Translations under genes and position numbers: made by a program
Shown here: positions 9,250 to 20,485 of the stretch, piece after piece
Layout: every line of letters begins with the position of its first letter
Position numbering within the stretch: position 1 is the first letter of the stretch
Notes under the pieces: model-generated
Told to the model about the DNA's origin: nothing
Seen by the model: only the letters and a program-made list of their open reading frames with translations
Databases searched by the model: none
NCBI GenBank assembly: GCA_002633005.1
Contig: NMRA01000159.1
Location: 317,855-354,077, forward strand
DNA from: Phoronis australis
Lineage: Eukaryota > Phoronida > Phoronidae
Direction of reading: 5' to 3'
Length of the DNA stretch: 36,223 nucleotides

Positions 9250-11717
9250 CATAAATATGTGGGCGCATAAAAATGGACGGTTTTGCCAATTATTATGGTC
9301 TGAAATTAGTGAGATTTTACCGCATTGCATGCCAAGAACAGCATCGGGAAATTTGAACTTGTTCAAAATCATTTCAACGTCGTACAACAGTTCTACAACA
9401 GATCTATATCGTAACACTGTTGTGCGATGCCTCACATTTGTTGTATGATAGTTGCACGACTGACATACGATCTTTGGGTTATCCGAGAGTCTGGAATAGT
9501 CCTACAATCGTACTAGACAAACGACAGTCCCCCAAACGTTTTACCATCACGTACATGCTCTGGGACCATCGAACATTAAATATATGACTACGTATCATTG
9601 GATGTCAGGCATACAATATGTCTTGCAACACCTTGGTTTAATGTCGTAGGACATTTGTACAACAAATGTGACTGCGCCTGTCAATACAGAAGACTATCGT
9701 ACAACAGCATTTTTGTTGCCCTCCTAGCATCATACCACGAATGTGACGGGCTTAAGCAGCATCTGTATACAGTTGACAGTTCCATTCCATTTTCCAAAGC
9801 ATTCATGATAATTCTGGTTAAAGAACAAACAGTACCTCCACTATAGAGAACATAACATGAAAATTCACAGCTTGAGGCTAGATTACACATGTAAATGCAT
9901 TTAAAATTACTGCTGTCACATGCATGCATTTTTCTTCTTGACATAAGCATCGTATATTATCCAGTGTTTTAACATCACATTAAGAGCATTTTATTCCAGT
10001 GTTCTGTTTCAGAAAACATCTTGAGAACCATATTGAAAGTAAACAACAAATTTACTGGGCTCATTTTTGAAGCACACTACATGCCCTGGGCACAATTAAA
10101 TTTCATGCGACATACTGAAATCTTGTCTCGCACGTCATTTGGTATGTTCGTTTTCCTCAGCCTGCAATTGAGCACATGTGTCTCCAACATTTAAGTAGAA
10201 CTTGCTCTGATTATGATGGTCGAACTATTAATGCACATTGTACTTTAGTTTTCTCAATGCTCATTCAAGACTTAAGACTTAAAAGTACGATTTTGGTATA
10301 TTTTTGGACAATTACTCCTATTTTTGTTACTCCCAGAGTTGGGTGGAATAGTGTTTTTTCAAAAACAAGAAGAGTTGGTCTAAAATCGGAGCACCATGGT
10401 GCATCTGTATGAGGTGACTCGCATGCACATAATTTCGAAGCTTAAGTACATGCACATAAATGTGCGGAACATTTGAGTAGGAAAGTTTGGCAAAAAATGC
10501 ATGGACTTGTTCCACATGCGCTTATTTGCGGTTTTTTACGGTAATTATAATCCACTAATAAATAATTTAGTTGAACTTTGAAGTGCAATTTAACAATACA
10601 AACCAACTGTGCCTCCAACAGCTGAGTCTAGTTGTGAGTCTGCAACCTCATTGTATTGTCTTGAAGACTTAGCATACTCCCTGAGGACGAAGAAACATCG
10701 ACACATTAACGTCGAAGCCTATGCACCATGCATGGCTTTAGGATACACCTGTCAAGAGTGTGTATACTACTTCAAGTGATTGCTTAACAGTTACATCAAT
10801 ACAAAATGTAAAATGTGTCAAATAGGGATAGTAACTGCACTATTACTGTTTAACGGGGTTTGACACAGTTTGCCAAAAAGTTGAAAAGCAGTAGTCTAGT
10901 TGCCAAAGTTGACCCTGCAAAGTTGTTTACTGTGAAGTTTTCTTTTGGAAATTTATTATATATGGTTAGGAGAATAAAAGTAACTTGGTTGCACTTTGTG
11001 CAACTTTGAGCATTTTTTATAATTCTAGATGGCGGCTTCCGCCATCTTGAATTTCGCCTAATTTCCACACTCTGTACATGATACATGTATCTTGTAGGAT
11101 CATGCAATTCATGGTTTCCAATGTTCAATGGATGAGATTTACCAGAAACAATCTAAAGATTCTTTACTATACCACAAAAATCATACAATCGCATTAATCA
11201 CCACTAATTAAAAGCCCTGTCCATCAAATTGGTAGCAGCTTAAGCACTAGTCAGGAGACAGTGTCAATTCTTGAACAGTGGTAATAGAATTATTACATAC
11301 TTCAGTCGACGTGATATGGTAGAGGAAGTAACTCCCATTGATTTGGCCATCTCTTGTCGTGTGAAGTTTGCCTTTATCATACTAAGTGAGATGAGGTTAT
11401 GTCAAACTTTGATTGTACCCAAATGTCGTTGCCCCTGCAATGTACATGTGTTTTCACATGTAATACACATCACTCACTCAAATGTTAAACGAAAGAATAG
11501 AGAGCTTACGTATATGGCCAGTTACAGGATACCAAATACCACATATATTCGTAAACAATATCATGCTGAAATGCACACAGGTGAGTTTTGGTCATGTAAA
11601 ACGAGGGACATCTGCACGGAATCATTTTCATATAGGTTTTTGGTATTAATTATTCAGTAACCAGTCATCCATAAGTTCTCTATTAACTCGAGCAATAAAT
11701 GTGGCAGCAATGAACAC
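9250..11717. other. Long non-coding stretch with local palindromes
   Basis: No gene is supported. Between 9378 and 9705 the word TCGTACAACA and its reverse complement recur about five times with small changes. Two tight hairpins lie at 10989-11005 (GTTGCAC-ttt-GTGCAAC) and 11028-11046 (GATGGCGG-ctt-CCGCCATC). The 129-codon open frame at 11271-11660 has no motif or plausible coding composition and is not called. Confidence 0.4.
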
Positions 11718-13635
11718 CTAGTCATGCACATAGGAATAACCTGAAAATGATATTACCCACAGTAGAGGGATCTCAAGGTAAAGGTGACATGCTGGTAACT
11801 TTAATAAGCATCGGTTCAGTTGTTAAATTTACACTGTGTTAAAAAGAGGTAATCATATTACTAGTACTCATTCAATAGATTTACAAGGCCAAAACTACAA
11901 TACGCAAACAATGATGCTCACTTGATTCATATGCAGCCCGATCTGCCTCCTCCATTAACCACCTAGCAAAATTCAATAGTTTTGCTGCATAAGCCTGATC
12001 AACACCACCAACAACAACAGCATTTTGTATACTTCTAGTTAAACTAGTCAACCTGTAAAATAACAATAAGTTACTTATCAAACTGTTACTATTATAGGGC
12101 CAGGCACATTGCAAGACACTGAGAATATTTTTGTCTCAACATCAATTTCCGTGTAATAGATGGCTGGGCCAAATCCATTAATCATAGGAAACGACTCAAA
12201 CATGACAGTAAACTCGCCGCAAGGGCTTTTTGAAAAAATGTGGGCGTCCTGTTATAGGGACTGGTGTAAATTTTTAGTAAACACTTTTCACACAAGAATG
12301 CAAGATTGACAGATCACCCAAAAATCTGGGGTACTAGTATGAAGGTTCAGTGTTCATGCCTATTGGAGTACCGTTCATTCAGTAACGTTACACATTCAAA
12401 GAATTTGCCAGCTTTTGGCCACATTCATTCAAGATATGTGTCTTTTCACTATAGTGTGTGGGAGGGGTAAGCCACTCTGAGGACGAAACTTGCCTTGCAA
12501 CTGCTGTACGTGAACTTGGAAGCCTGCTTAATCTCAAGATTAAGCGGAAGTGAGTGTTGCGTGAACTTGGAATACGCGAAGCAACTTGACAAGTTCACTC
12601 AAAATAACCACGTTCATGTTCATAAAAATTTGCACTGCATTCAAATCAAGTTACAATTGAATAAAATAATGTCAATTTTAACCAACCTTTTCAACTACAT
12701 GTACGAGCGATCAGTTTCACTACCCAATAATCAATTAAACCTTCACATATTCCACCTGTTCAGCGACACAAGTTACGGTAAAGGAGAAAATGGTTGATCG
12801 TGAGGCCAATAATTACAAAAATCCTTTTCACCGAACAAAAATTTCACCTTTTTGTCTTAAAGAATATTCAATTCCAAGTTCACGCAACACTCACTTCCGC
12901 TTAATCTTGAGATTAAGCAGGATTCCAAGTTCACGCACAGCACAGCCACGTGGCAAGCACTGAAACCTGGGGCTACATCAGTCTTCCTTTTATGAACTTA
13001 GGTCAGAGGTATATATGTATAGGAATATGTCCCTCTATGATTTTTGTGTCACTGATTACAAGGGGGAATTTCTGGTTTCCAAGTAGGTTGGATACCTTTT
13101 TGGTAGCCAAATTCTGACCTCTTGGTGGCACAGTTTCACTAGAGTAGAGAACCACCCCTCCCTTCTGATGAAATTAACCCAAACAAAAGGCGGTTTTGGG
13201 GAAAATTTTTGTCAAAGGTGAGTTTTTCAAGGAGTTTCTTACAGATGGGCCCCTTTGCCGGTACTGCGATATAGAGTCCACTCTCTAAATGGGTGTGCAT
13301 CATAATTTTCCAAATCAGAAGTACCTTCCCGACTTCCCGTAGTAGTCTTTAGACTATAGTTAATTGTCAACACGGGGTACGACTCTATTCGTTTGCACAA
13401 CCTACACTTATAGTATACAAATCGAGCACACCTGGCTAACAAAAAGGACAACTTACTTCGCTTTCATTAAAGTGACGGTTTCTTGCAACACTTGGTCCAT
13501 TGAAATATGTCTACAGCAACACTCCAGGTCACGTTTACAATCGACAACAAATTCAGACATCGTGACATCGATCCCAGTACACAAGCTTGCACCACGAAGT
13601 TCCATTATAAATGTCGCGCTTCTTCTGACCGCCAT
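11718..13635 (-). CDS. Unrecognised small multi-exon protein gene
   Basis: Two exons are well supported and a third is tentative. Exon 1 is 13635-13457. It starts at ATG inside GCCAACATGGCGG, a YY1-like word common at animal start codons, and ends at donor GTAAGT. Exon 2 is 12052-11922, after acceptor ttattttacag and ending at donor GTGAGC. The phases match exactly: exon 1 leaves two bases and exon 2 supplies one to make a Lys codon, giving ...LMKAK-LTSLTRSIQN. A possible exon 3 starts at 11740 after cattttcag, adds SYSYVHD and stops at 11718, giving about 110 residues. The protein looks helical and cytosolic, with MAVRRSATFIMELRG at the start and GGVDQAYAAKLLNFARWLME later. There is no signal peptide or membrane segment. 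I do not recognise the family. Intron 1 carries a MITE. Confidence 0.6.
12502..12942. mobile_element. MITE with 72-bp terminal inverted repeats
   Basis: Left TIR 12502-12573 and right TIR 12871-12942 are inverse copies over 72 bp with only a couple of mismatches. They begin TGCTGTRCGTGAACTTGG. Inside each TIR, GTGAACTTGGAA occurs twice as a direct repeat on either side of the near-palindrome CTTAATCTCAAGATTAAG. About 300 bp of AT-rich interior separates them, with no transposase. No target duplication is obvious. It lies in the first intron of the minus-strand gene. The superfamily cannot be assigned. Confidence 0.9.
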
Positions 13636-13659
13636 GTTGGCTTAACTCTTTTGCACTCG

Positions 13660-14065
13660 ACACGCGCTTACGCTTTGCTGTTGGTCGTACTCATGTTTGG
13701 TGAAAGGAATTCCTGGAATGCACCATCACAAGAAATTGTCGTCGCCGTACCCATCATCGTTATTAGTACTTGCTGATCGTACAAATTCCTTGAAGCCATC
13801 CAATGCACATTTCCCTGACACTTCCGTGTTCAGTAACTCCTGTTTTTGTCTCTTGGAATACTAAGCCAATATATGATTGACAGCCTTTGTTCTTGTCAGT
13901 CACCTCAAAACATGACGATCTCATTGGTTTAGTCAACACACTGGAAAACCTTAACACTGATTGGTTCTTTTAAGAACATCCACACGAGTTCGACAGCATC
14001 ACTGACGCGTCAGCGTGTTAAAAATGACTCGTCACGTGTCAGGAAAGACCCGTCACAAGGTGACG
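13660..14065 (-). promoter_or_regulatory. Candidate promoter of the minus-strand gene
   Basis: Upstream of the ATG at 13635, on the minus strand, are CCAAT words at 13923-13927 and 13960-13964 (another at 14289-14293). Next comes a cluster of TGACG/CGTCA words: the perfect 12-bp palindrome CTGACGCGTCAG at 14002-14013, TCACGTG near 14032, CGTCAC at 14051-14056 and GTGACG at 14060-14065. These fit NF-Y and CRE/bZIP or E-box sites typical of TATA-less housekeeping promoters. No TATA box is seen. Function is inferred. Confidence 0.45.
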
Positions 14066-14540
14066 CTAGAGGCATTAGAACAAAAATTGCGAAACCATTA
14101 CAGTTATTCAGACGCGTTAATATTTAACGCCGTTTTCCTAGATAAAGTCGCATGAACGGGATTTGCATGTTTCGTAATTACTAAAATAAACGATTAAAAA
14201 CAAAATTATCTTAATTTAATAACGTTTTATATGGGCGTGGTTGTTTGGCACGGCGGCATGAATGATGTGTTATGACAACTGATACTTCATTGGTCCTTTG
14301 TTTGAAAAAGTTATAGATTGATATTAAATAATTATAAGCCAATCATCGAGGGAAATTTACCAGTGATGTTGGTGCCAATAATGCCTAATTAAATTTTTGA
14401 CCTTCCGTGATTTAAAAATGCCCTATTAACGAAAAATTGATGTGTTGTATCAATTTTCCAATTTTTCATAAAACATTTACAGCCACAATAAACCACTGTG
14501 ACATTCTGGCTTTCTATCCAATTGATACATTTTGTTTCAG

Positions 14541-14679
14541 CTTGCCAATTATAACCACGAAATTATACATGCCTGCCGAAATTAATACAATGAGACGCAA
14601 AGTGCATCAAAGGAGGATGGAAGTTATGGACCTCAAGGAAAGAGTTCTTCTTTTGAAAGGAAAGAAACTACAGAAATAA
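14541..14679 (+). CDS. Possible last exon of a Harbinger Myb/SANT-like protein
   Basis: After a strong acceptor (cattttgtttcag ending at 14540) the frame reads LPIITTKLYMPAEINTMRRK and then a basic, leucine-spaced helix ending LLLKGKKLQK before TAA, 45 codons in all. AATAAA overlaps the stop region and could be the polyadenylation signal. The charged helical tail resembles the C-terminus of Myb/SANT-like accessory proteins encoded by PIF/Harbinger transposons. Its position, convergent with the Harbinger transposase remnant 200 bp away, fits that layout. No Myb domain exon was found upstream, so this may be a remnant or an unrelated exon. Confidence 0.35.
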
Positions 14680-14876
14680 ATAAGTACATTGACGTAAGAA
14701 ACAACACTGATTTTGAAAGTGTGAGCAGATTTTTTTAAATTTTGACAAGTGGATCAAACCTGTATTCGTTGTTTTCAGTTTTTGTGAACAAAATAGATGA
14801 ATACATATAGTTATATACATCGACATATGAGTTTATGACTTGTTCATCAATTTACAATTCACACACTTCTTTGTTA

Positions 14877-15661
14877 TTACGCGAAACGGTTTTGAATGAG
14901 CAAACGTCTGAAAACTAGTTCTCTTTGCTCGTCATGTGCAACAACAATGATGTTGACGTCTTCATCACCATCATCTTTGGGAATGTAACCGTCGTCCCCA
15001 TTCAATCTTGACATGTTGTGCAATACGCACAGTGACACAACGATTGCCTGGGCATTGTGTGTTCGAGAATCTATGCTGATGCAGGGAAAACGTCTCTTAA
15101 GTGTCCTAAAGCCCTTTCTATGATATTTCGAGTAAGTTTGTGGGCAGTATTATAACACACCTCTGCATCTGTGGTTGGTCGTAGCACAGGGGTCACTAGA
15201 TATCTTTCACACGCATATCCATTGTCCCCAAAAAGTGAACCCCTGATCCATCCATTTTGAAGCTTTTCAGCCAGTGTGCTGTTGAGAAATATTGGGCTGT
15301 CGTGGGTTGATCCAGGCCAGCGAGTTACGACTCTGCAAATCACCACTGATGCGTCGCATACTGCCTGTACATTCAACGAGTAATACCCCTTCCGATTGAC
15401 GTACTCGGCAGGATTCCTGATTCCTCGTGGATAAGCAATTCTGATGTGTGTACCATCAACACAACCGACAACTCCTGGCAAATGCACAACACGAAAAAAT
15501 GCTGTTCGTTTTGTCATTCAGAACCGCTTTTTGAAGTCTGTTTCGTCTTAAAATTCAAAATAGTTTACTGTGGCTCTAAAATTGCGTCGGCGACGCATGT
15601 CACGACTTCTTTCACCTGCTGGATAAGGCACATGAATATCTCGCAAGTCTGAGTCAGCCAT
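14877..15661 (-). pseudogene. PIF/Harbinger transposase pseudogene
   Basis: The minus strand encodes a HARBI1-like DDE nuclease. Reading starts at ATG 15661 (MADSDLRDIHVPYPAGERSR) but meets TAA at 15548-15550 and TGA at 15518-15520. Next comes the catalytic core: LPGVVGCVDGTHIRI, NRKGYYSLNVQAVCD, WPGSTHDSPIF, LFGDNGYACERYLVTP and NIIERA. All three presumed catalytic residues (Asp, Asp, Glu) are present. Near 15111 the frame shifts by one base; the new frame reads FRTLKRRFPCI and VSLCVLHNM and ends at TAA 14877-14879, as expected for the family C-terminus. About 100 residues normally lying between the N-terminal part and LPGVVG are missing. The copy is therefore dead: two stops, one frameshift, one internal deletion. 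In active elements it excises and integrates DNA together with a Myb-like partner. Confidence 0.85.
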
Positions 15662-15757
15662 CTTTAAAAGTGTTAAACCTGGGTCTGGCCACTGAGCTCT
15701 AAATTTAAACCTGGTTTAAGGTCTTAGTACAGGTCTAAGAAACTTAGACTACGGTGG

Positions 15758-16262
15758 TGAAATGAAAAGTATCTTAGACCAGGTTTCAACTGGAGTTAAA
15801 CCTGGGCCTGGTCTCCAATCTTTTTACTCAAAATGGAACTCGAAATTAGGTTTGGCATTTTCTACTCTACTTTAGGATGAACTCAAGATAAGTGTCTATT
15901 ATCCTATGCTCAAGTACACAATAACTTACGTAGATAATTTATTGGCCTTAGTTCACAGTTTGTAAACCCAATATTAAAGCAATAACTTCGAGTTTGAACT
16001 CGAAATTTCGAGTTTTTGCTCGAGTTTGTAGCACGAATATAAGGGTCTTCAAGGGCAACCTTGAACTAGAAACTCCTATGCATAAATTATAATGTATTCG
16101 AGCACAGTCTGATAACCAATTATCTTAAGTTCGCACAAAAGGAGCAGAGAAATCGCCAAAAATAGTTTCGAGTTCGTTTCGAGTACAAAGATTAGAGACC
16201 GGGCCCAGGTTTCACTAGACCAATGGTCTAAAAGTTAAACTACCTTTATGAAATGCGGCTTA
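15758..16262. mobile_element. Harbinger-like MITE, nested ends up to 16331
   Basis: The segment 15798-15823 (AAACCTGGGCCTGGTCTCC...) is repeated inverted at 16187-16212 with 24 of 26 bases matching, and weaker inversion extends on both sides. Two tandem right ends follow, one to about 16262 (CTTTATGAAATGCGGCT) and one to about 16331 (CTTTATGAAATCGGCTG), each preceded by a TAAAC/CCAGGTTTAAC-type word. This suggests one element nested in another. The interior is filled with CTCGAAA/TTTCGAG words. Limits are approximate and no target duplication was established. Confidence 0.6.
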
Positions 16263-16334
16263 TCTTTAAACCTGGTCTAATTCCAAATTAAACCAGGTTT
16301 AACTTTGAACCACCTTTATGAAATCGGCTGTTAG

Positions 16335-19300
16335 AGTCAAATAATATCCGTTATATATGTTGACGAAATTTACGATATTACTTTTCAGTGACAAATGCTT
16401 TTAACTTTCTTAGTCGAGATCATTACGGCAGTCGACAATTGTACTGAGGTATCACCTTAATTGTCAACAAAATTGTCTGTGGCTTGTAATATTTCAAAGA
16501 ATCGACCTTTCTAAAAACTAAAAACTTTATTGTGGAGGAATTTCTGATCTAAAATACAAGCTTCATTCACATACTTAAGCTGACGAGCCCCACGCGGTCA
16601 CGTGATCAACTGGCTTTTGAAATCGTTCCTTAAGTCGTTCACAAACGTTGAAAGTAATAATGCACTTGAAAAATGACAGTAGCAATAAAACCCCCGAACC
16701 AATCACAAGTCAGCAGCTTCTCAGTATAAAGTCTTGTTCATGTGTGTTTTTGATAAAAACTCCAAGCGGTGCCGTCTCTGAAAAGCCTATTTTATAGGGC
16801 AATGGAGATTTCCGATAAACTGCAAATCACCATTGGGCGCTCAAGGGCACATTTTGTCATTTCATTTTGTTCATTTTGTAGTCGCTATTTAAAAAGACCT
16901 TGTGTAAATAATTGTCCGGTAAACAGAACGTCCAGTGCTCTCTATCAGAAACTTCAATGAACCATTTTTTGAATCTTAACACGAGTCAAAGTCACCAGAA
17001 TATCAGTATAGTTCGGTAGTAGCCCTTAGTTTATAAAAACTTCATTAAAGACGCGACTGCAAGCTTGTTACTAGTACGCTCGTAGTGTCGTAACAGTCTC
17101 CGTTCTTCAGGTGAGCAGACACAGCGTATGTAGTAAAACACCGAGCGACATAACAAACAAACAAACCAAAAACAAACAAACAAATTAAAACACTAGCTAT
17201 ATGAAGAAATATAAGAGGAATGGATCAAATCAAGGTCACAAACTCAAGGGAAGATGGCAACATAAAGGTTCCATGTTCAAAACGATCCTAGCGATGGATT
17301 CAATGGGGGGAATTTGCCCCGCTAGCTGGATTTATTCCAGTTTGAAACTTGCGTGTTTTTTCAGTCCAAACAAATCAAATTCATAAAAATTTACAAATGA
17401 GTTGTTGAAAAGGGCACTTGAATTGAAGAGTCTTGTGTTTTTCAAACCTATTTGAGTTTTATTGTTCTTTGCTGAAGGGGCTACTTTTAATCAACGTTGG
17501 GATGTAACTGGAATTGATTTGTAGATACGTAATTACTGAACTGTTACAAATACCAAGGAAAAGAGTGAGATTGTTGTGTGTAGCATACCTGTAAACTGTG
17601 TAATGGTTTGTTACTAGTATTTCTTTCTTAGCAGTCCTTCATTCAAATATATAGTGTAAAAGCGATAGTACCAGCTACAATGGTGAATTGTTGATTAAAC
17701 TAGTTTTGCTCATAGTAACTGGCCTCCTCCCTTGTCAATACTGCCCATACATTTTGCTGTTCCTTGTGGTTTACTTGTATGTCAAAAACTGAAACGTTGA
17801 CTTGGATATGAATCGAATCCCAGTTTTTATTTTCACTTTCTCCTGTGAAATGTTTGCTTAAGCTTACAATTAATTCGATTATTCAATGTTTAATTTTACT
17901 TGTGTAGTCAAAATTAGGACTTCGTCACCATTCAAATTATTGCCTCCATGATTTCACTGGACTGCGGACTTTTCTGTGACTACAATGAATAGTGTGAATC
18001 AAAGTGTAGATTGCCAATAAAAATCTTGGTTAGGATTAAAAAATCTCGCCTCACATCATAGAAAAACACTATGCAGACAAAAACTCATAACTGTTCCATG
18101 AAAATTTGTTCGATTCCAGTTTTCTACAAATCTTTCAGTTTACGGTGTTCAGTTCAGTCTTTAATATTTGTGACGTTTTAGATCGGCATCCTAGAGCACT
18201 TACCAATATCAATTGTGCTTTTTGGTTTGAATTCGTTATAGGCTGGAGGGGTAGACAGTCTAAATCTCCCGTTGTCGAGATATGATGAATATAGAATGAA
18301 CGTTCCGTGTTGTTTGTTGGATTGTTTATGAATTGTATATTATTAATCTTAGTTCATATCTTGAAATGCACAATGCAGGAAAATATTTTTCTTTCGGAAT
18401 ATTTCTATAGTCTTTGGTAGCCGAGGGATAAAATAAAGAAATGGTGCGTTTTGTTGACAATTGCGTTCGAAATAATGGATGAGTTACCGTACACTACCAA
18501 CTTTTAGCAGTTATGTAGAGAAGGACCTGGACTAACTAATTCACCTGGTGTGGTTGTGGTATTACGAAAATGTGTTGATAAATGATGGTGTCAGTTGTTT
18601 GTCAATGCATTCTTTGTTAGTTTGGTACAATGTTAAGGCTTTAAAAAATATCTTTTTATACATCGCGTGTTGTAATGTTCAACTTCTATTTACTACCCTA
18701 CTAATAAACATACGCAATAGTTATATTTCGTGTTATTGCATGTCCCGTTTTGGCGAAACTTCCCCGCTTTTTGAAGATTTGTCCTGTTGTCCCGACATAC
18801 CATCAAATGTCCTACTTCTTGACGAACGTCGAAACTCAAAACCCCAAAAAGGAAATACTGACAGGGCGTTTTTGAGTTCTACGGGACACGTAATTTTTCG
18901 TTAGTCCAAAAAATGCCATCGAATCGTTTTGGATGTGCACTTTCCCGTTCGAGTAAAATAAAACCCCGTATTGCCGTTTCCACTTCTTCCGTCAGACATC
19001 TCTGGCACCATAGATTATAGACAACATTCGCAACTCCGACATTTTCTTCTGTGCTGTCCTCAAGAGTTGGCGTCACTTTCCTAAATTGTATGGTGCAGTT
19101 TCCGGTTAGTGTATTGTGAAGGGAAATTTTCGCATCTAATTTACTGTCCAGTACAACGAAAAATAATAATTTCGGCATTGAAACGCTCTTCAAACCTTCC
19201 GATAGTAGAACTGCTGGTATCGCAAGTACTTTTGGCAATGCGGTTCCGACCATCATGGGCTATAATACATGGACAGCCAACTCCGTATACTTTCAGTTGA

Positions 19301-19400
19301 CGAAATGTGTGCTGTTTCGCAAATGCGGTTACGTCATTATTCACTAGCGTCACCTGGCCAAATTACCTGGTGTTATTTCCAGCAAGTACATGTACCTCGT
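16335..19400. other. Long non-coding stretch
   Basis: No gene is supported. A (CAAA)n-like microsatellite lies at 17152-17186. A small G-rich/C-rich hairpin-like word (TTCAATGGGGGGAATTTGCC) sits near 17300. The open frames at 18548-18904 (+) and 18879-19256 (-) have no recognisable motif or exon boundaries and are not called. Confidence 0.4.
17152..17186 (+). repeat. CAAA microsatellite
   Basis: An imperfect run of AAAC/CAAA units, interrupted once by CCAAAAA. Confidence 0.85.
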
Positions 19401-19412
19401 CTGCTAATCACG

Positions 19413-19520
19413 GTCGTTTGCTATGTGGCCGGGTGTTCAGCCACACGGGCGAAATGCAAAGGCGTTGGCTTCCATAGCGTACGGAGACACCAAAATCGAC
19501 TGTGGGAGAAAAGCCTTATG
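19413..19520 (+). pseudogene. THAP-like zinc finger fragment
   Basis: The frame reads VVCYVAGCSATRAKCKGVGF and then HSVRRHQNRLWEKSL. This matches the start of a THAP domain: C-x4-C, a GFH strand, then the WEK helix. No in-frame ATG directly precedes VVCYV, although the open frame extends upstream to an ATG at 19269. The second half of the domain (AVPTIF-type end and C-x2-H pair) is absent before the stop at 19539-19541, and no clear donor was seen. It is most likely a remnant of a THAP-containing gene or P-element-type transposase, though it could be a first exon. Confidence 0.4.
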
Positions 19521-19544
19521 TCTTGTATCAACGTTATTTAAAAT

Positions 19545-20480
19545 AACACTTTACCTATATGTTGAAGACATTTTGAAGATGGATGTTTTTTAAGAATTTC
19601 TGGTAAGCCTACTAGTACTACCACTACTGACGTATTCTATCTCACATAATCAATTGCACATGTACTCCATTTTGATGAACATTATCTGGAAATTTTTTGA
19701 CGAAAAAGTTCTGCTAAATTCTTTCAAAAGATAGTGATTCACGAACTTTTGTCCTTACGAGGAACTTCAGCCATAGGGCAGTGTGCATTATAACCAAATT
19801 AGTCATCTTCGCTAACACTAATCATGCGGTTACTGTCTACTGAATGCTGGCAAAACCTTTAACATACATGTAAATAAAGATCACATTAATACTCCAAAAA
19901 TAACCAACTGGCCTTCTCAAAATCTATCTCGCAATTCAACAACAGGTTACACGCTCATTTCATGTCAAATGTATGACGCACAAAATCTCTAGACCATCTT
20001 AGCCAAGTACATTGCAGTCTGTGAAAATACAAAGAACTAACCCGAGTTTCAACTTCTTTGGAAACATAGAACAGGAACAACAGAGGGGTGTGAAAGTTGT
20101 TTTTATTCCTCAATTTTAATTTTTTGTAAGCGAACAAATGATTTTGAATTTCCGCCTTAATTCCTAAAGTTTCCAAACTTAAGCCTTTCAAACAAACGCT
20201 TATGACGAAAACAAAATTCTTCAGCTGGTTTTGTAAAGTCCTATACCACCTCTAGGGTACATAATGAACCAATCCTACTCCTAATGTAACGAAAGGGTCT
20301 CGTGCGTAAAGGATACTAAGAATTGTCCTGAAATATTATGTGAAATGTCAAATCAGATCGAGCGGTTTGGAAGTCCAGTTTAACGTTTTATGAACTTCAG
20401 TTGCACTGCACACAATCCTTTATGAATTTACCGAAGTTGGCTACAGAAATTCGCAACGCAGAGAAACGTCTACACAAATT
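19545..20480. other. Non-coding stretch
   Basis: AT-rich sequence without a supported gene, RNA or repeat end. Confidence 0.4.
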
Positions 20481-20485
20481 ACACC

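Noticed and set aside
11271-11660. 129-codon frame
   Set aside because: No domain, odd composition, no promoter or splice context.
18879-19256. 125-codon minus-strand frame
   Set aside because: No recognisable motif; it competes with an overlapping frame of similar length.
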